Of a stretch of 64,000 bases of DNA, positions 52,433 through 59,723 are shown one piece after another. The stretch covers positions 248,001 through 312,000 of the forward strand of contig CAWEGB010000015.1 in NCBI GenBank assembly GCA_963808545.1, written 5' to 3'. Every line of letters starts with the position of its first letter. Positions within the stretch are counted from its first letter, which is position 1. The notes under the pieces are model-generated. The model did not search any database. It was not told where the DNA came from and saw only the letters and a program-made list of their open reading frames with translations. A program made the translations under genes and the position numbers. Source of the DNA: JACVRW01 sp963808545 (lineage in GTDB: Bacteria > Actinomycetota > Thermoleophilia > Solirubrobacterales > Thermoleophilaceae).

Positions 52433-52531
52433 TTGCGCGAGGAGGTCGATAGGTCGGCGGCGGCGCGGCGTCGTCGAGGGCGCCCTTGGTGGTGGTGACT
52501 TCAACCATGGCGAGTACGGTAACATACAAAC
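52433..52531. other. Intergenic region with a possible truncated divergent ORF
   Basis: On the minus strand an ATG at 52508 opens MVEVTTTKGALDDAAPPPTY with codon use like real genes here. It then runs into sequence antisense to the QueA-like gene with no similarity I recognise. It could be the N terminus of a lost gene that was divergent from the TetR regulator. Otherwise only the TetR operator is visible. Confidence 0.25.
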
Positions 52532-52547
52532 ATGGTTGTACGTAACC
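52518..52547. promoter_or_regulatory. Candidate TetR operator over the start codon at 52532
   Basis: GGTAACATACAA and the inverted TTGTACGTAACC form an imperfect 30-base dyad (10 of 12 arm positions pair) centred on the TetR start codon at 52532. AT-rich relative to its surroundings. Typical of autoregulated TetR genes. Confidence 0.65.
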
Positions 52548-53167
52548 TGCCCCGTCGGACCCAGGCCGACCGGCGCGCCCGCTCGCGCAGCGCGCTGCTG
52601 GAGTCGGCGGCGCGGGGGTTGTCCCGTTACGGGTACGGCAACCTCGTTCTCGAGCAGGTGGCCAGTGAGGCCGGTTACACGCGCGGCGCGCTCTATCACC
52701 AGTTCAAGGACAAGGAGGAGCTCGCGCTGGCGGTGATCGACTGGGTCGACGAGACGTGGAGACAGGAGGTCGGCCCGCGCGTGGATCGAGAGTCCGATCC
52801 GGTGGCGGCACTGATCGCGCTGGCGCGTGGGCACGCGGTCTTCTGCCGGCGAGACGTGGCCCGCGTGGCCATGGCACTGAGGCTCGAGTTCAGCGGCCAG
52901 GATCATCCCGTGGGGCGACGTCTCGAGCAGGTGGCCGACAGCCTCGTCAAGCGCTGCACCCGTCTCATCCGCGCAGGCCGGAGGCAGGGCGCGATCCCGC
53001 CCGGCCCCCCAGCCAGAACGGTCGCTCTGGCCTTCTTCGGCGCCATGGAGGGAACGGTCATCGAGCTCGCCGGCCGGGCGCCTCACGACGAGCTGCTGGC
53101 GGCGCGTGCTGCCGCCGGCGTGCTCGGACTCGATCCGTCCACGACAACCAACCCCGAAGAGAGGTGA
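52532..53167 (+). CDS. TetR-family transcriptional regulator
   Basis: 211 residues. HTH region ESAARGLSRYGYGNLVLEQV followed by ASEAGYTRGALYHQFKDKEE is a canonical TetR_N domain. The ligand-binding half includes a conserved C-terminal FFGAMEGTVIELAGRAP helix. The start codon lies in the middle of a dyad, implying autorepression. The SnoaL-like and DUF2867 genes follow immediately in the same direction and are its probable targets. Confidence 0.9.
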   Translation: MVVRNLPRRTQADRRARSRSALLESAARGLSRYGYGNLVLEQVASEAGYTRGALYHQFKDKEELALAVIDWVDETWRQEVGPRVDRESDPVAALIALARGHAVFCRRDVARVAMALRLEFSGQDHPVGRRLEQVADSLVKRCTRLIRAGRRQGAIPPGPPARTVALAFFGAMEGTVIELAGRAPHDELLAARAAAGVLGLDPSTTTNPEER

Positions 53168-53173
53168 GCGCCC

Positions 53174-53567
53174 GTGCATCCGTTTCGCCGCGCAGTCGAG
53201 ACAGGTGACGTCGACCAGGTGCTGGAGCTGGTCTCGCAGGACGTCGTCTTCAACAGCCCCGTCGTGTACCGCCCCTACCACGGGCGCGACACGCTCGGCG
53301 TTGATCCTCCGCGCCGTCCTGCGCGTTTTCGAGGACTTCCGCTACGAGTACGAGATCGGCGCCGAGGGGGCCCGCCACCACGCGCTTCTGTTCCGGGCGC
53401 GGGTGGGCGACCGCGAACTGGAGGGGTGCGACTTCGTGCGCACCGGCGAGGACGGGTTGATCGACGAGCTGACCGTGATGGTCAGGCCGCGCTCGGCAGC
53501 ACTCGCCCTGGCAGAGGCGATGAACATCGAGGTCGAGGCGATGCAACGGGAGCTCGGATCCGCGTGA
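53174..53567 (+). pseudogene. SnoaL-like/NTF2-fold protein, one +1 frameshift (probably intact in vivo)
   Basis: From the GTG at 53174, frame 1 gives HPFRRAVETGDVDQVLELVS and FNSPVVYRPYHGRDTL. The next frame continues with ALILRAVLRVFEDFRYEYEI and ends MQRELGSA. Together they make a complete NTF2-like alpha+beta cone of about 130 residues (SnoaL-type cyclases, limonene epoxide hydrolase relatives, or binding proteins). The span of 394 bases is one more than a multiple of three. Deleting one G of GG at 53297-53298 restores the frame. It is seven bases after the TetR gene and overlaps the DUF2867 start by GTGA. Confidence 0.8.
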
Positions 53568-54139
53568 GACTTCCAGACGACGCGCATACCTCCCGGCCCT
53601 GGCGAATCCACGAGATCGCGCCCGACTTCCGGCTGGAGGACGTGTGGGCCCTGCCGGTCACTGGCGGCCCGGACGACTTCCCTCGCCTCGTGGAGGGATT
53701 CGCCGCGGGCGATCCGTCGCGAGGTTCTCCGGGGGCTGTCCGCATGCTCTGGTGGCTGCGCTGGAAGATCGGCGAGCTGCTGGGATGGGACCATCCCGAC
53801 GACGGCGTCGGCTCCCGGGTGCCGACGCTCCGCGACCGCCTGCCGACAGACCTGCGCGACGGCCCGCCCGGCCCGGACTTCGCGGCCCTCCCCTTCAGCT
53901 CGCTGTACCTGACGGACGACGAGTTCGCCGCGGAGATCGCCAATCGGACCATGCACGGGGTGATGCACATCGGCCGGGTGCCCGACGCCGCCGGGGCCTT
54001 CCGCGCCCAGATGGCCGTCCTGGTCAAGCCGAACGGACTGGTCGGGAGGGGCTACATGGCGGCCATCAAGCCGTTCCGGCACCTGATCGTCTACCCGGCG
54101 ATGATGAGAAGGATCGAGCGCGAGCAGCGGGCGGCGTGA
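53564..54139 (+). CDS. DUF2867 protein
   Basis: 191 residues from a GTG at 53564 overlapping the SnoaL stop. The C-terminal two-thirds carries the family pattern: FSSLYLTDDEFAAEIANRTM, HGVMHIG, MAVLVKPNGLVGRGYMAAIK and PFRHLIVYPAMMR. DUF2867 domains often occur fused to, or next to, NAD(P)-binding SDRs; a lipid or hydrophobic-ligand-binding START-like role has been suggested but is not established. It is the third member of the TetR-SnoaL-DUF2867 operon. Confidence 0.8.
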   Translation: MRLPDDAHTSRPWRIHEIAPDFRLEDVWALPVTGGPDDFPRLVEGFAAGDPSRGSPGAVRMLWWLRWKIGELLGWDHPDDGVGSRVPTLRDRLPTDLRDGPPGPDFAALPFSSLYLTDDEFAAEIANRTMHGVMHIGRVPDAAGAFRAQMAVLVKPNGLVGRGYMAAIKPFRHLIVYPAMMRRIEREQRAA

Positions 54140-54145
54140 CGGCTG

Positions 54146-54595
54146 TCAGCCTCGGCTGATCCGGTCGAGCCACTCCTCCAGCAGCCTGCGCTCGTGGGCG
54201 GAGAGTGCAGAGGTCTGCGGCAGGACGGCGCGGAGCGCGATCGCGGCACCGGCGGGGCCGGGCTCGGCCGACGCGGGCACGTCTGTGGTGATCGCGGCGA
54301 TGACAGGGTCGCGGGCGGTGTGAGACAGCGCCGGGTCGCGGCGGTCTGCGGGCAGGCCGATGAGGGTGAGCGTGGTGCCGCTGCCCGCCGCGTGGACCAG
54401 CCGACCGGCCTCGGCGATGCACCGAATGTGGGCGGCGAGGATGTCGGCGGCGGCGATCGCGGCCGGTGCGGGTGCACCGGGGCGGGGATCGCCGTAGATG
54501 AGTGAATACAGGGCCGGGTTGCCGAGACCGAAGCCGATGGTCGCCAAGGGCGTCCCCGAGGAGAGGGTCGGCCGTCGCCTGCCACGCATCAGCAT
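54146..54595 (-). pseudogene. TetR-family regulator lacking its DNA-binding domain
   Basis: About 130 residues match only the C-terminal WHG-type ligand domain of TetR regulators: GFGLGNPALYSLIYGDPRPG, ILAAHIRCIAEAGRLVHAAG, SGTTLTLIGL and a final LSAHERRLLEEWLDRI. The N-terminal HTH of about 60 residues is missing. Only 12 bases separate this open frame from the next gene upstream, so the domain has been physically deleted rather than merely shifted out of frame. Around 54540-54600 another frame reads ADPLLGDALGD before the break, hinting at a further shift. Non-functional as a repressor. Confidence 0.7.
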
Positions 54596-54607
54596 CGAAG
54601 GCGACGA

Positions 54608-55225
54608 CTACTTCACCGACGAGCCCGCCCCTGCGACGCGATAGTGCATGTGGGTCACACCGTCCCCCTCGAGCACCCGGGTGCGCTCCAGCTCGATGTG
54701 CTCGGGCCCGAGGTGGTCGAAGAGGCGGCGGCCCTGGCCGAGGAGCACCGGGATGACGTGGATCTCGAGCTCGTCGAGGACGCCGGCGGCAAGTGCGAGC
54801 TGTGCGGTGCCGGCGCCGTGGACCAGCACGTCCTTGTTCCCGGCGGCCTGCCTGGCCTGGTCCATCGCGCTCTCGACGTCGTTCACATAGCTCACCAGGG
54901 GCCACTCCACCGTCTCGGTGCCGGGCTCCTGGCGGGTGAGAACGAAGATCGGCACACCGTCGTGGTGGTCGCCGCCCCACCCGCCCGCCGGCTCGAAGGT
55001 CCCCCTGCCGGCGACGACCGCCCCGGTGGACATGAACTCGTCCCAGACCTGCCCGTTGACGCCCGCGGGACGACCGGGAATTCCCCGGTGGTCCGCATCG
55101 CCACCCCTGAATACCCACTCGTGCAGACGCTCCCCGTCGTCGCCCAGCCCGTTGCCGGGTCCCGCGTTGGGCCCGGCGATGAACCCGTCGAGGGACATCG
55201 ACATGTAGAGAACGGTTGCTGCCAT
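54608..55225 (-). CDS. Dihydrofolate-reductase-like (RibD C-terminal) protein
   Basis: 205 residues. The fold is indicated by TVLYMSMSLDGFIAGPNAGP at the N terminus, VVAGRGTFEPAGGWGGDHHD, PIFVLTRQEP, KDVLVHGAGTAQLALAAGVL and the C-terminal ELEIHVIPVLLGQGRRLFDH. This group is annotated as dihydrofolate reductase family but is closer to RibD reductases; NADPH binding is likely, substrate unknown. It starts with an ATG at 55225 after AAGGAGACAGGG, a good ribosome site. It is divergent from the VOC gene (139 bases). Confidence 0.87.
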   Translation of the reverse strand: MAATVLYMSMSLDGFIAGPNAGPGNGLGDDGERLHEWVFRGGDADHRGIPGRPAGVNGQVWDEFMSTGAVVAGRGTFEPAGGWGGDHHDGVPIFVLTRQEPGTETVEWPLVSYVNDVESAMDQARQAAGNKDVLVHGAGTAQLALAAGVLDELEIHVIPVLLGQGRRLFDHLGPEHIELERTRVLEGDGVTHMHYRVAGAGSSVK

Positions 55226-55364
55226 CCCTGTCTCCTTCGGTTGGGGGTCTATGGGCACGTCGAACGAGGCCGCCGGAAATCGACGCGGTGAGTTTCGCGG
55301 CGCCCGGCGGTCATTACGACCACGCAGCCGGCTGACGAAATCACCTCGAACGAAGGAGCAGTCA

Positions 55365-55736
55365 ATGCTGGCAAACGCCAAGGCCTACAGCGGCATCGCG
55401 GTGACCGACATGGACCGGGCGCGGCGGTTCTACGCCGATACGCTCGGCCTCAACACCTCCGAGGAGTACGGCCTCATGTGGCTGAAGCTCGCCGGCGGGC
55501 GCGACACCCTGATCTACGAGCAGCCGAACGCGGTCCCGGCGAGCTACACGGTCCTCAACTTCCAGGTCGACGACATCGACGCGGCCGTTGACGAGCTCAG
55601 CACGCGCGGGGTGACCTTCGAGCGCTACGACGGCATGGATCAGGACGACCGGGGCGTGTTCCGCCAAGAGGGCCCGTACATCGCCTGGTTCCGCGACCCC
55701 TCGGGCAACGTGCTCTCGGTGCTCCAGGAGCGATGA
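55365..55736 (+). CDS. VOC-family protein
   Basis: 123 residues from an ATG at 55365 with GAAGGAG upstream. AYSGIAVTDMDRARRFYADT opens the first beta-alpha unit. The C-terminal IAWFRDPSGNVLSVLQER ends the second, with an acidic residue pattern typical of VOC proteins related to glyoxalase I. The metal site is uncertain: the first-half His is replaced (SGIAV), so this may be a binding protein rather than an enzyme. A strong hairpin follows. Confidence 0.85.
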   Translation: MLANAKAYSGIAVTDMDRARRFYADTLGLNTSEEYGLMWLKLAGGRDTLIYEQPNAVPASYTVLNFQVDDIDAAVDELSTRGVTFERYDGMDQDDRGVFRQEGPYIAWFRDPSGNVLSVLQER

Positions 55737-55751
55737 GAAACGACGCTCAGC

Positions 55752-55790
55752 GACGAGCCAGCCATGCCGCGGTGTCTAGGCTGGCTCGTC
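55752..55790. terminator. Bidirectional terminator-like hairpin
   Basis: GACGAGCCAGCC (55752-55763) and GGCTGGCTCGTC (55779-55790): perfect 12-bp arms with a 15-base loop. It begins 15 bases after the VOC stop and lies between convergent transcripts (the minus-strand stress island ends at 55871). No clear T tract on either side. Confidence 0.6.
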
Positions 55791-55870
55791 CGGCGAGGCG
55801 GCCGCCGTTCGGCCACCCGCCGCGGTTCTGGTAGCGCTCGCGTTCGCGCTCGACCCGGTTGCGAGCCTGT

Positions 55871-56080
55871 CTATGCGTCCTTCGGCCAGGACAGAGCCTC
55901 ACCGTCGCCTTCGCCGTCCGGGAAGCCCAGCCTCCGGCCGGCGCGGTCGAAGAAGATGTCAGCCGGCGAGCAACCCTGCCGCACGGCCTCGGACTCGAGC
56001 TCGTGCCAGGGCAGCGTCGCTCGCCTGATGCGCCGGTTCTCTCGGACCAGCTCGGCCAGCTCCCGCATCGCGCGAATCAC
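55871..56080 (-). CDS. Small hypothetical protein, 69 residues
   Basis: A GTG start at 56080 overlaps the stop of the coiled-coil gene (GTGA). The product is charged and helical (RAMRELAELVRENRRIRRAT), then LPWHELESEAVRQGCSPADI and FFDRAGRRLGFPDG. The overlap and codon usage support a real gene. No family is recognised. It is the last gene of the minus-strand stress island. Confidence 0.55.
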   Translation of the reverse strand: MIRAMRELAELVRENRRIRRATLPWHELESEAVRQGCSPADIFFDRAGRRLGFPDGEGDGEALSWPKDA

Positions 56081-56508
56081 GGGTCACCTTCTCCGGACGG
56101 CTCGGAGTTGCCGGCTATGGCGTCGCGCGCACGGGCAATCGGACCCCGAGAGTTGGGATCGGGCAGGTGCTCGACCGCGTCGCCCACCTGGCTCTTGAGG
56201 TCGGAAACGAGAGCCTTGGTGGCAACCAGCTCGCGTTTGAGCTCGGGAACCCCGGCCTGCAGGACGGCCACTCTGGCGTCGAGCTGCTCCACGTCTTCCA
56301 CAGCCCGTTCCACGGCAGCGTTCAGCTCGGTGGCCATGTCGCGCACGTCGTTCCCGAGATCCTCAAGCCGCTCGAGCAGGACTCGCTCGAAGGGCGGCAG
56401 GCCGCGGGCAGCTGTTGCGATGGCCTCCAAGTCCCCCAATGCGCGCCACGGGAGCAGCAGCGGAGCAAGCGCCGTCTCCAGGATTCCGGCTCCATCGTCG
56501 TCAGGCAT
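56077..56508 (-). CDS. Phasin-like coiled-coil protein
   Basis: 143 residues from the ATG at 56508, preceded by AGGAGAGG. LLLPWRALGDLEAIATAARG and LPPFERVLLERLEDL form an amphipathic front part. The rest is a long heptad-patterned helix (VRDMATELNAAVERAVEDVE). It resembles phasin-like or envelope-scaffold coiled coils. It overlaps the 69-residue gene downstream and sits seven bases after the small membrane protein gene, so the three are probably one transcript. Confidence 0.6.
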   Translation of the reverse strand: MPDDDGAGILETALAPLLLPWRALGDLEAIATAARGLPPFERVLLERLEDLGNDVRDMATELNAAVERAVEDVEQLDARVAVLQAGVPELKRELVATKALVSDLKSQVGDAVEHLPDPNSRGPIARARDAIAGNSEPSGEGDP

Positions 56509-56515
56509 ACCTCTC

Positions 56516-56737
56516 CTATCGCGTTCCATGGTCGTCGAAGGCGGAGCCGTCTCCCTCGTCCCGGCCCGAGGTCTCGCTCTTTTCCTTGGCGCCCGGCGCT
56601 CCATCGGAGCCGTCGTGGGGGTGGTGGTCGATTCCGTTGCCTACCCGCGTGAACATTCCGTAGATCAGGCCGCCCAACAGCAGAAGGACAACCACCAGGA
56701 AGGACGTGCTCCCTCCTGCGAGTGCAACTAGCGTCAT
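56516..56737 (-). CDS. Small single-pass membrane protein
   Basis: 73 residues: a short N terminus, one transmembrane helix (FLVVVLLLLGGLIYGMF), and an Asp/Gly/Glu/His-rich hydrophilic tail (IDHHPHDGSDGAPGAKEKSE). The ATG at 56737 follows AGGAGCGAG. The tail could bind cations or remain disordered. No family is recognised; it is flanked by stress-island genes in the same direction. Confidence 0.55.
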   Translation of the reverse strand: MTLVALAGGSTSFLVVVLLLLGGLIYGMFTRVGNGIDHHPHDGSDGAPGAKEKSETSGRDEGDGSAFDDHGTR

Positions 56738-56760
56738 GCGCCGACTCGCTCCTTACGGCC

Positions 56761-57117
56761 CTAGTCGGCGATGCTCTGTGTCGCGGCGGTCGTCCGCATG
56801 CCGATTCCCCCCAGGCCGTAGTGACGCAGCAGCTCGGCCTCCTCCGCCGAAGAGAGCGCGGCGTCACCCTCCATCACGGGCGCGGTCTTGACCTGCTCCT
56901 TCGAAAGCTCCACCTGAACGTGCTCACCCGTGGGGCTGGCCGAGCGGACGGGAACGAAGGTTGAGCGCCTGCCGAACAATCCTCGGTCCACCAAAGCCCA
57001 TTCGGGCTGGTCGGTTTCGAGGTTGAGATAGACCTGGTCGATCGTGCCGATCCGCTCGCCGCGCGCGTCGAGGATCTTGCGCCCTCGCCAGTCGTAGGCC
57101 TCGGTCATCTCCGCCAT
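56761..57117 (-). CDS. PRC-barrel domain protein, short form
   Basis: 118 residues. The PRC-barrel beta domain covers about 5-70: YDWRGRKILDARGERIGTID with QVYLNLETDQPEWALVDRGL, then FGRRSTFVPVRSA. A charged strand and a C-terminal helix LSSAEEAELLRHYGLGG follow. The same three blocks recur in the DUF2382 protein at 58086-58901. PRC barrels mediate protein or RNA contacts in diverse systems. The ATG overlaps the upstream stop (TGATG). Confidence 0.82.
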   Translation of the reverse strand: MAEMTEAYDWRGRKILDARGERIGTIDQVYLNLETDQPEWALVDRGLFGRRSTFVPVRSASPTGEHVQVELSKEQVKTAPVMEGDAALSSAEEAELLRHYGLGGIGMRTTAATQSIAD

Positions 57118-57788
57118 CAAAGGCCTGCCCGGTCGACCTTCCGGTGGTAGCGCTCGCCCACCTTGCCGCCCAGGATGGCGGCCACCAGCGTGGCCAGCAG
57201 TATCGCGCCGAGCGCGATCAGGCCGCCGGTGGACAGCGAGCCTTCGTCGATCGGTATGCGCGGGAGGTCGAGCCGCTCGAGGATGTTGTACTCCGAGCCG
57301 AGCACCGCCCCGGCCGCGGCGAGCAGAATGGTCACCACGAGCCCCATGAGCCACGCGCCCAGCCCCTGGCGAGCGCCGTCGAAGCGCGACAGGCGTCCAG
57401 CCACGTAGCCGCCGGCGTAGTAGGCGATGGCCAGCACGAGGATCAGCAGGGCGCCGCCAACGATGCTGATCGTGCCCGCGCTGTCGTTGGCCTCGGACTC
57501 GCTCAGCTCGGTGAGCCCGATCGCCGCACCCGCGGCGCCCAGGATCGCGATCAGGAGCACCGCCAGGCCGGTGGCCACGAGCCAGCCGAAGAAGGCGGAG
57601 CCGAGGTTGAAACCGCCGTACTGGTCGCGCTGACGCGCACGAGTTTCCCTGAGCTCCTGCTTGCTGATCGCCGGTCGCTCACGCTCGGGCTCGTGCTCCG
57701 CCTCCAGCACTCCAACCTGTTCGCGTCCCAGCTCGTTCGCGCCGCTGTTGGCCTGACCGTTCTGGTGCCTGCCGCGTCTCGTCGCCAT
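57117..57788 (-). CDS. Four-helix membrane protein (YrzE/TIGR04086-like)
   Basis: 223 residues from the ATG at 57788 with AGGAGAACAGG upstream. An N-terminal cytosolic segment is rich in Arg/Glu/Gln (ERPAISKQELRETRARQRDQ). It precedes four transmembrane helices (FFGWLVATGLAVLLIAILGA; GGALLILVLAIAYYAGGYVA; WLMGLVVTILLAAAGAVLG; LIALGAILLATLVAAILGG) and a short basic tail. YYAGGYVAGRLSRFDGARQG resembles membrane proteins annotated YrzE. Part of the stress-island operon. Confidence 0.7.
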   Translation of the reverse strand: MATRRGRHQNGQANSGANELGREQVGVLEAEHEPERERPAISKQELRETRARQRDQYGGFNLGSAFFGWLVATGLAVLLIAILGAAGAAIGLTELSESEANDSAGTISIVGGALLILVLAIAYYAGGYVAGRLSRFDGARQGLGAWLMGLVVTILLAAAGAVLGSEYNILERLDLPRIPIDEGSLSTGGLIALGAILLATLVAAILGGKVGERYHRKVDRAGL

Positions 57789-57822
57789 CCTGTTCTCCTG
57801 TCTTCCGGCTCGCCGCCCGGGC

Positions 57823-58014
57823 CTAGAGGCCCGGGATCTTGCCGCCGCCGAACTTGCCCAGCAGCTCGGAAGGATCGATGCCGAACTTGGACAGCAGTCC
57901 CGAGTCGCGCTCGGGGTCGACCTTGTCGGGAAGCTCATTATCGGCCTGGTCGGCCTTATCGTTGTCGCCTCGGTTGCGCAGCAGCTCGAGGATCTGGTCC
58001 TTGGGAATCTCCAT
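57823..58014 (-). CDS. Small conserved protein, 63 residues
   Basis: MEIPKDQILELLRNRGDNDK, a middle acidic stretch ELPDKVDPERDSGLLSKFG and a tail LLGKFGGGKIPGL. This pattern of small acidic proteins recurs next to stress genes across actinobacteria (my recollection, not searched). It starts with an ATG at 58014 with GAGAGGAGCGC upstream. Soluble, probably two helices; function unknown. Confidence 0.65.
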   Translation of the reverse strand: MEIPKDQILELLRNRGDNDKADQADNELPDKVDPERDSGLLSKFGIDPSELLGKFGGGKIPGL

Positions 58015-58085
58015 GATGCGCTCCTCTCTCGTGGTTGAGGGTGGGACGTGCCGGCTGGCGCGCCCCACCACCCGCCTCGCATCTC

Positions 58086-58901
58086 CTACTTGCGGCGCTT
58101 CTTACCCCTGCCCTCAGCCGTGTCGCCCGCGCCCTCGGAGTCGATCTGTTCCTTGCGGATCTCCTCGGAGACCGCCTGCTCCTCGGTGACCGTCTCCTTG
58201 CCCATGCGCACGCGCTCCTTGGGCACGGTGCGCTTCTCGGTCACGACCTCCTCCTCATGCAGCGTGACCTCGTGCTCCTCCTCGGAGATCGAGGGGCCGT
58301 CCTTAGCGTCACCCACGTTGGCGTCGGTGATCGGCTCACGCTCGAGCGTGACCTTCTCGCGCTTGACCGGCACCGTCTTCTCCACCTGCTCGGTGACCAC
58401 GTACTTGCGCAGCCGCGCCCGGCCGCTCTCGCGGCTGGTCGTGCCCACGCGCAGCTCCTCCTCGGAGCGAGTCATGGCGTCGTCGGTGGTCGGGCCGCTG
58501 GTGTCGCGCCCCACCGTCTTGCGGCCGGTGTCCTTGCGACCGGTGCCCTCACCCTGCGGCAGCCCTGAGCCGGAACGGGCCTCCGAGTAGTCGAGCCCAT
58601 AGTGTCTATACAGCGCGGCCTCCTCGTCCTGGGAGAGCTCGCCGTCAGCCTCCGCAGTCGGTGCGTCCTTGACCTGATCCTTGTCGTAGGGAAGCCGCAC
58701 GTCGCCGTTGTCGTCACGGGCTTCGCTAATAGGGACGAAGCTCACCTTGGTCCCGAACAACCCGGTCTTGACGGCCAGCCACTCCGGCTTGCCCGTCTCG
58801 GCATCCATGTAGATCTCGTCAATCGAACCGATCTTGCCGCCGTCGCTGTCGACCGCGTTACGCCCGCGCCACTCGGCTACGGCTTGCTCTGTGTGAGTCA
58901 T
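58086..58901 (-). CDS. PRC-barrel plus DUF2382 stress protein
   Basis: 271 residues. PRC-barrel domain about 8-75 (EWRGRNAVDSDGGKIGSIDE with IYMDAETGKPEWLAVKTGLF), then LSQDEEAALYRHYGLDYSEA, a disordered Gly/Thr/Arg linker, and a DUF2382 domain about 150-255 (TRSEEELRVGTTSRESGRAR, then VEKTVPVKREKVTLEREPIT). The DUF2382 region is highly charged with repeated Glu/Val/Thr patterns. DUF2382 proteins are associated with desiccation and general stress in actinobacteria and Deinococcus; biochemical role unknown. ATG at 58901 preceded by GGCAGGGGAG. Confidence 0.88.
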   Translation of the reverse strand: MTHTEQAVAEWRGRNAVDSDGGKIGSIDEIYMDAETGKPEWLAVKTGLFGTKVSFVPISEARDDNGDVRLPYDKDQVKDAPTAEADGELSQDEEAALYRHYGLDYSEARSGSGLPQGEGTGRKDTGRKTVGRDTSGPTTDDAMTRSEEELRVGTTSRESGRARLRKYVVTEQVEKTVPVKREKVTLEREPITDANVGDAKDGPSISEEEHEVTLHEEEVVTEKRTVPKERVRMGKETVTEEQAVSEEIRKEQIDSEGAGDTAEGRGKKRRK

Positions 58902-58948
58902 CTCCCCTGCCTCTCGTTTGACTGCTTGAACGTGAGGAAGTCCGACGA

Positions 58949-58975
58949 CTTGCCGGCTCGGCGAGAACCGGCAAG
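58949..58975 (-). terminator. Hairpin between DUF2294 and PRC-DUF2382 genes
   Basis: CTTGCCGG (58949-58956) and CCGGCAAG (58968-58975), perfect 8-bp arms, with an inner CTCG/CGAG pair extending the stem. It lies 60 bases downstream of the DUF2294 stop and 48 bases upstream of the next start on the same strand. No T tract; it may be a terminator or part of the leader. Confidence 0.45.
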
Positions 58976-59034
58976 GGCCCCCTTCGATGCTGTGCGAGCA
59001 GCCCTCCGGTCAAGAGATCGCCCGTACCGTTCGT

Positions 59035-59463
59035 TTACCGCTCCCGGCGCCGCGAAAACTCCGGCAGCTGTGCCCTGGGTGCCAGATCTGGTTCCAGCAC
59101 GAAGATCTCCGCCATCAGATCGGGCTCCTGATGCGAGGCCGACATGAACGCGACGACCCTGCGGCCCGCGAGCCCCTCGACCGCGGCGGTCAGCCGCTGC
59201 GCCAGAGCGTCATGCAGAGCTCTCCTCTGAGCCTGCACGGTCTCACCGTGGCCCGCTTGGAAGAGTGTCCGTTCCGCGCCGGTAAACCCGCCGCCGAGCA
59301 GAACCACCAGAGTGTTCTCGCCGGCCCAATGGGCCTTGCAGTGCTCGGGGCCCTTGCCCGTGCACTCGCGGAACAGCGTCACCACCGCGCCGGAGATCGC
59401 GACGAGAAGCTGCCCGCCCGCGAGGGATTGCTTCGATGCCTCTTTGTCTGTCGTTATCGCCAC
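59035..59463 (-). CDS. DUF2294-family protein
   Basis: 142 residues. Family blocks are LLVAISGAVVTLFRECTGKG with PEHCKAHWAGENTLVVLLGG, then GFTGAERTLFQAG, R-x-x-hhDAL segment VQAQRRALHDALAQRLTAAV, and EGLAGRRVVAFMSASHQEPD with EIFVLEPD. Proteins of this type have been linked to stress and competence-like or sodium-dependent functions in Firmicutes, but no activity is established. The ATG at 59463 leaves a 260-base gap upstream to the next gene. Confidence 0.78.
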   Translation of the reverse strand: MAITTDKEASKQSLAGGQLLVAISGAVVTLFRECTGKGPEHCKAHWAGENTLVVLLGGGFTGAERTLFQAGHGETVQAQRRALHDALAQRLTAAVEGLAGRRVVAFMSASHQEPDLMAEIFVLEPDLAPRAQLPEFSRRRER

Positions 59464-59723
59464 GATCCGCGCTTCCGGGTACTGGGACAGCGCACGCCGT
59501 CCGTGGGTTACAGGAGCTCGATCGACGAGCGGGAAGGCGCCCCGATCACACGCCCGGCAGGGCCGGCGCAGTCCTGGCCGGGCTCCGCACCGGCCAGTTG
59601 CGCTGCCTCTTCCCGTGCCAGCAGGTCGGCCAGGGAGAGAGCGACGGTCGTGATGCCGATCGCGGGGACCGGCGTCCGACCCGGCCGGGCGGCCTATTTC
59701 AGCGGGGCCGTGGTTGCTGGGCC
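59464..59723. other. 260-base gap with a possible gene remnant
   Basis: The minus strand is open from 59693 to a stop at 59508 without any ATG, GTG or TTG near its 5' end. It reads IGITTVALSLADLLAREEAA and QLAGAEPGQDCAGPAGRVIG, with codon bias like neighbouring genes. This may be the tail of a lost gene. No promoter or repeat could be supported here. Confidence 0.3.

Noticed and set aside
54066..55118. 350-codon open frame opposite the DUF2867, TetR remnant and DHFR-like region
   Set aside because: Composition is Arg/Gly/Pro-rich and motif-free, a shadow frame; only the short ADPLLGDALGD segment near 54560 may reflect the lost TetR sequence.
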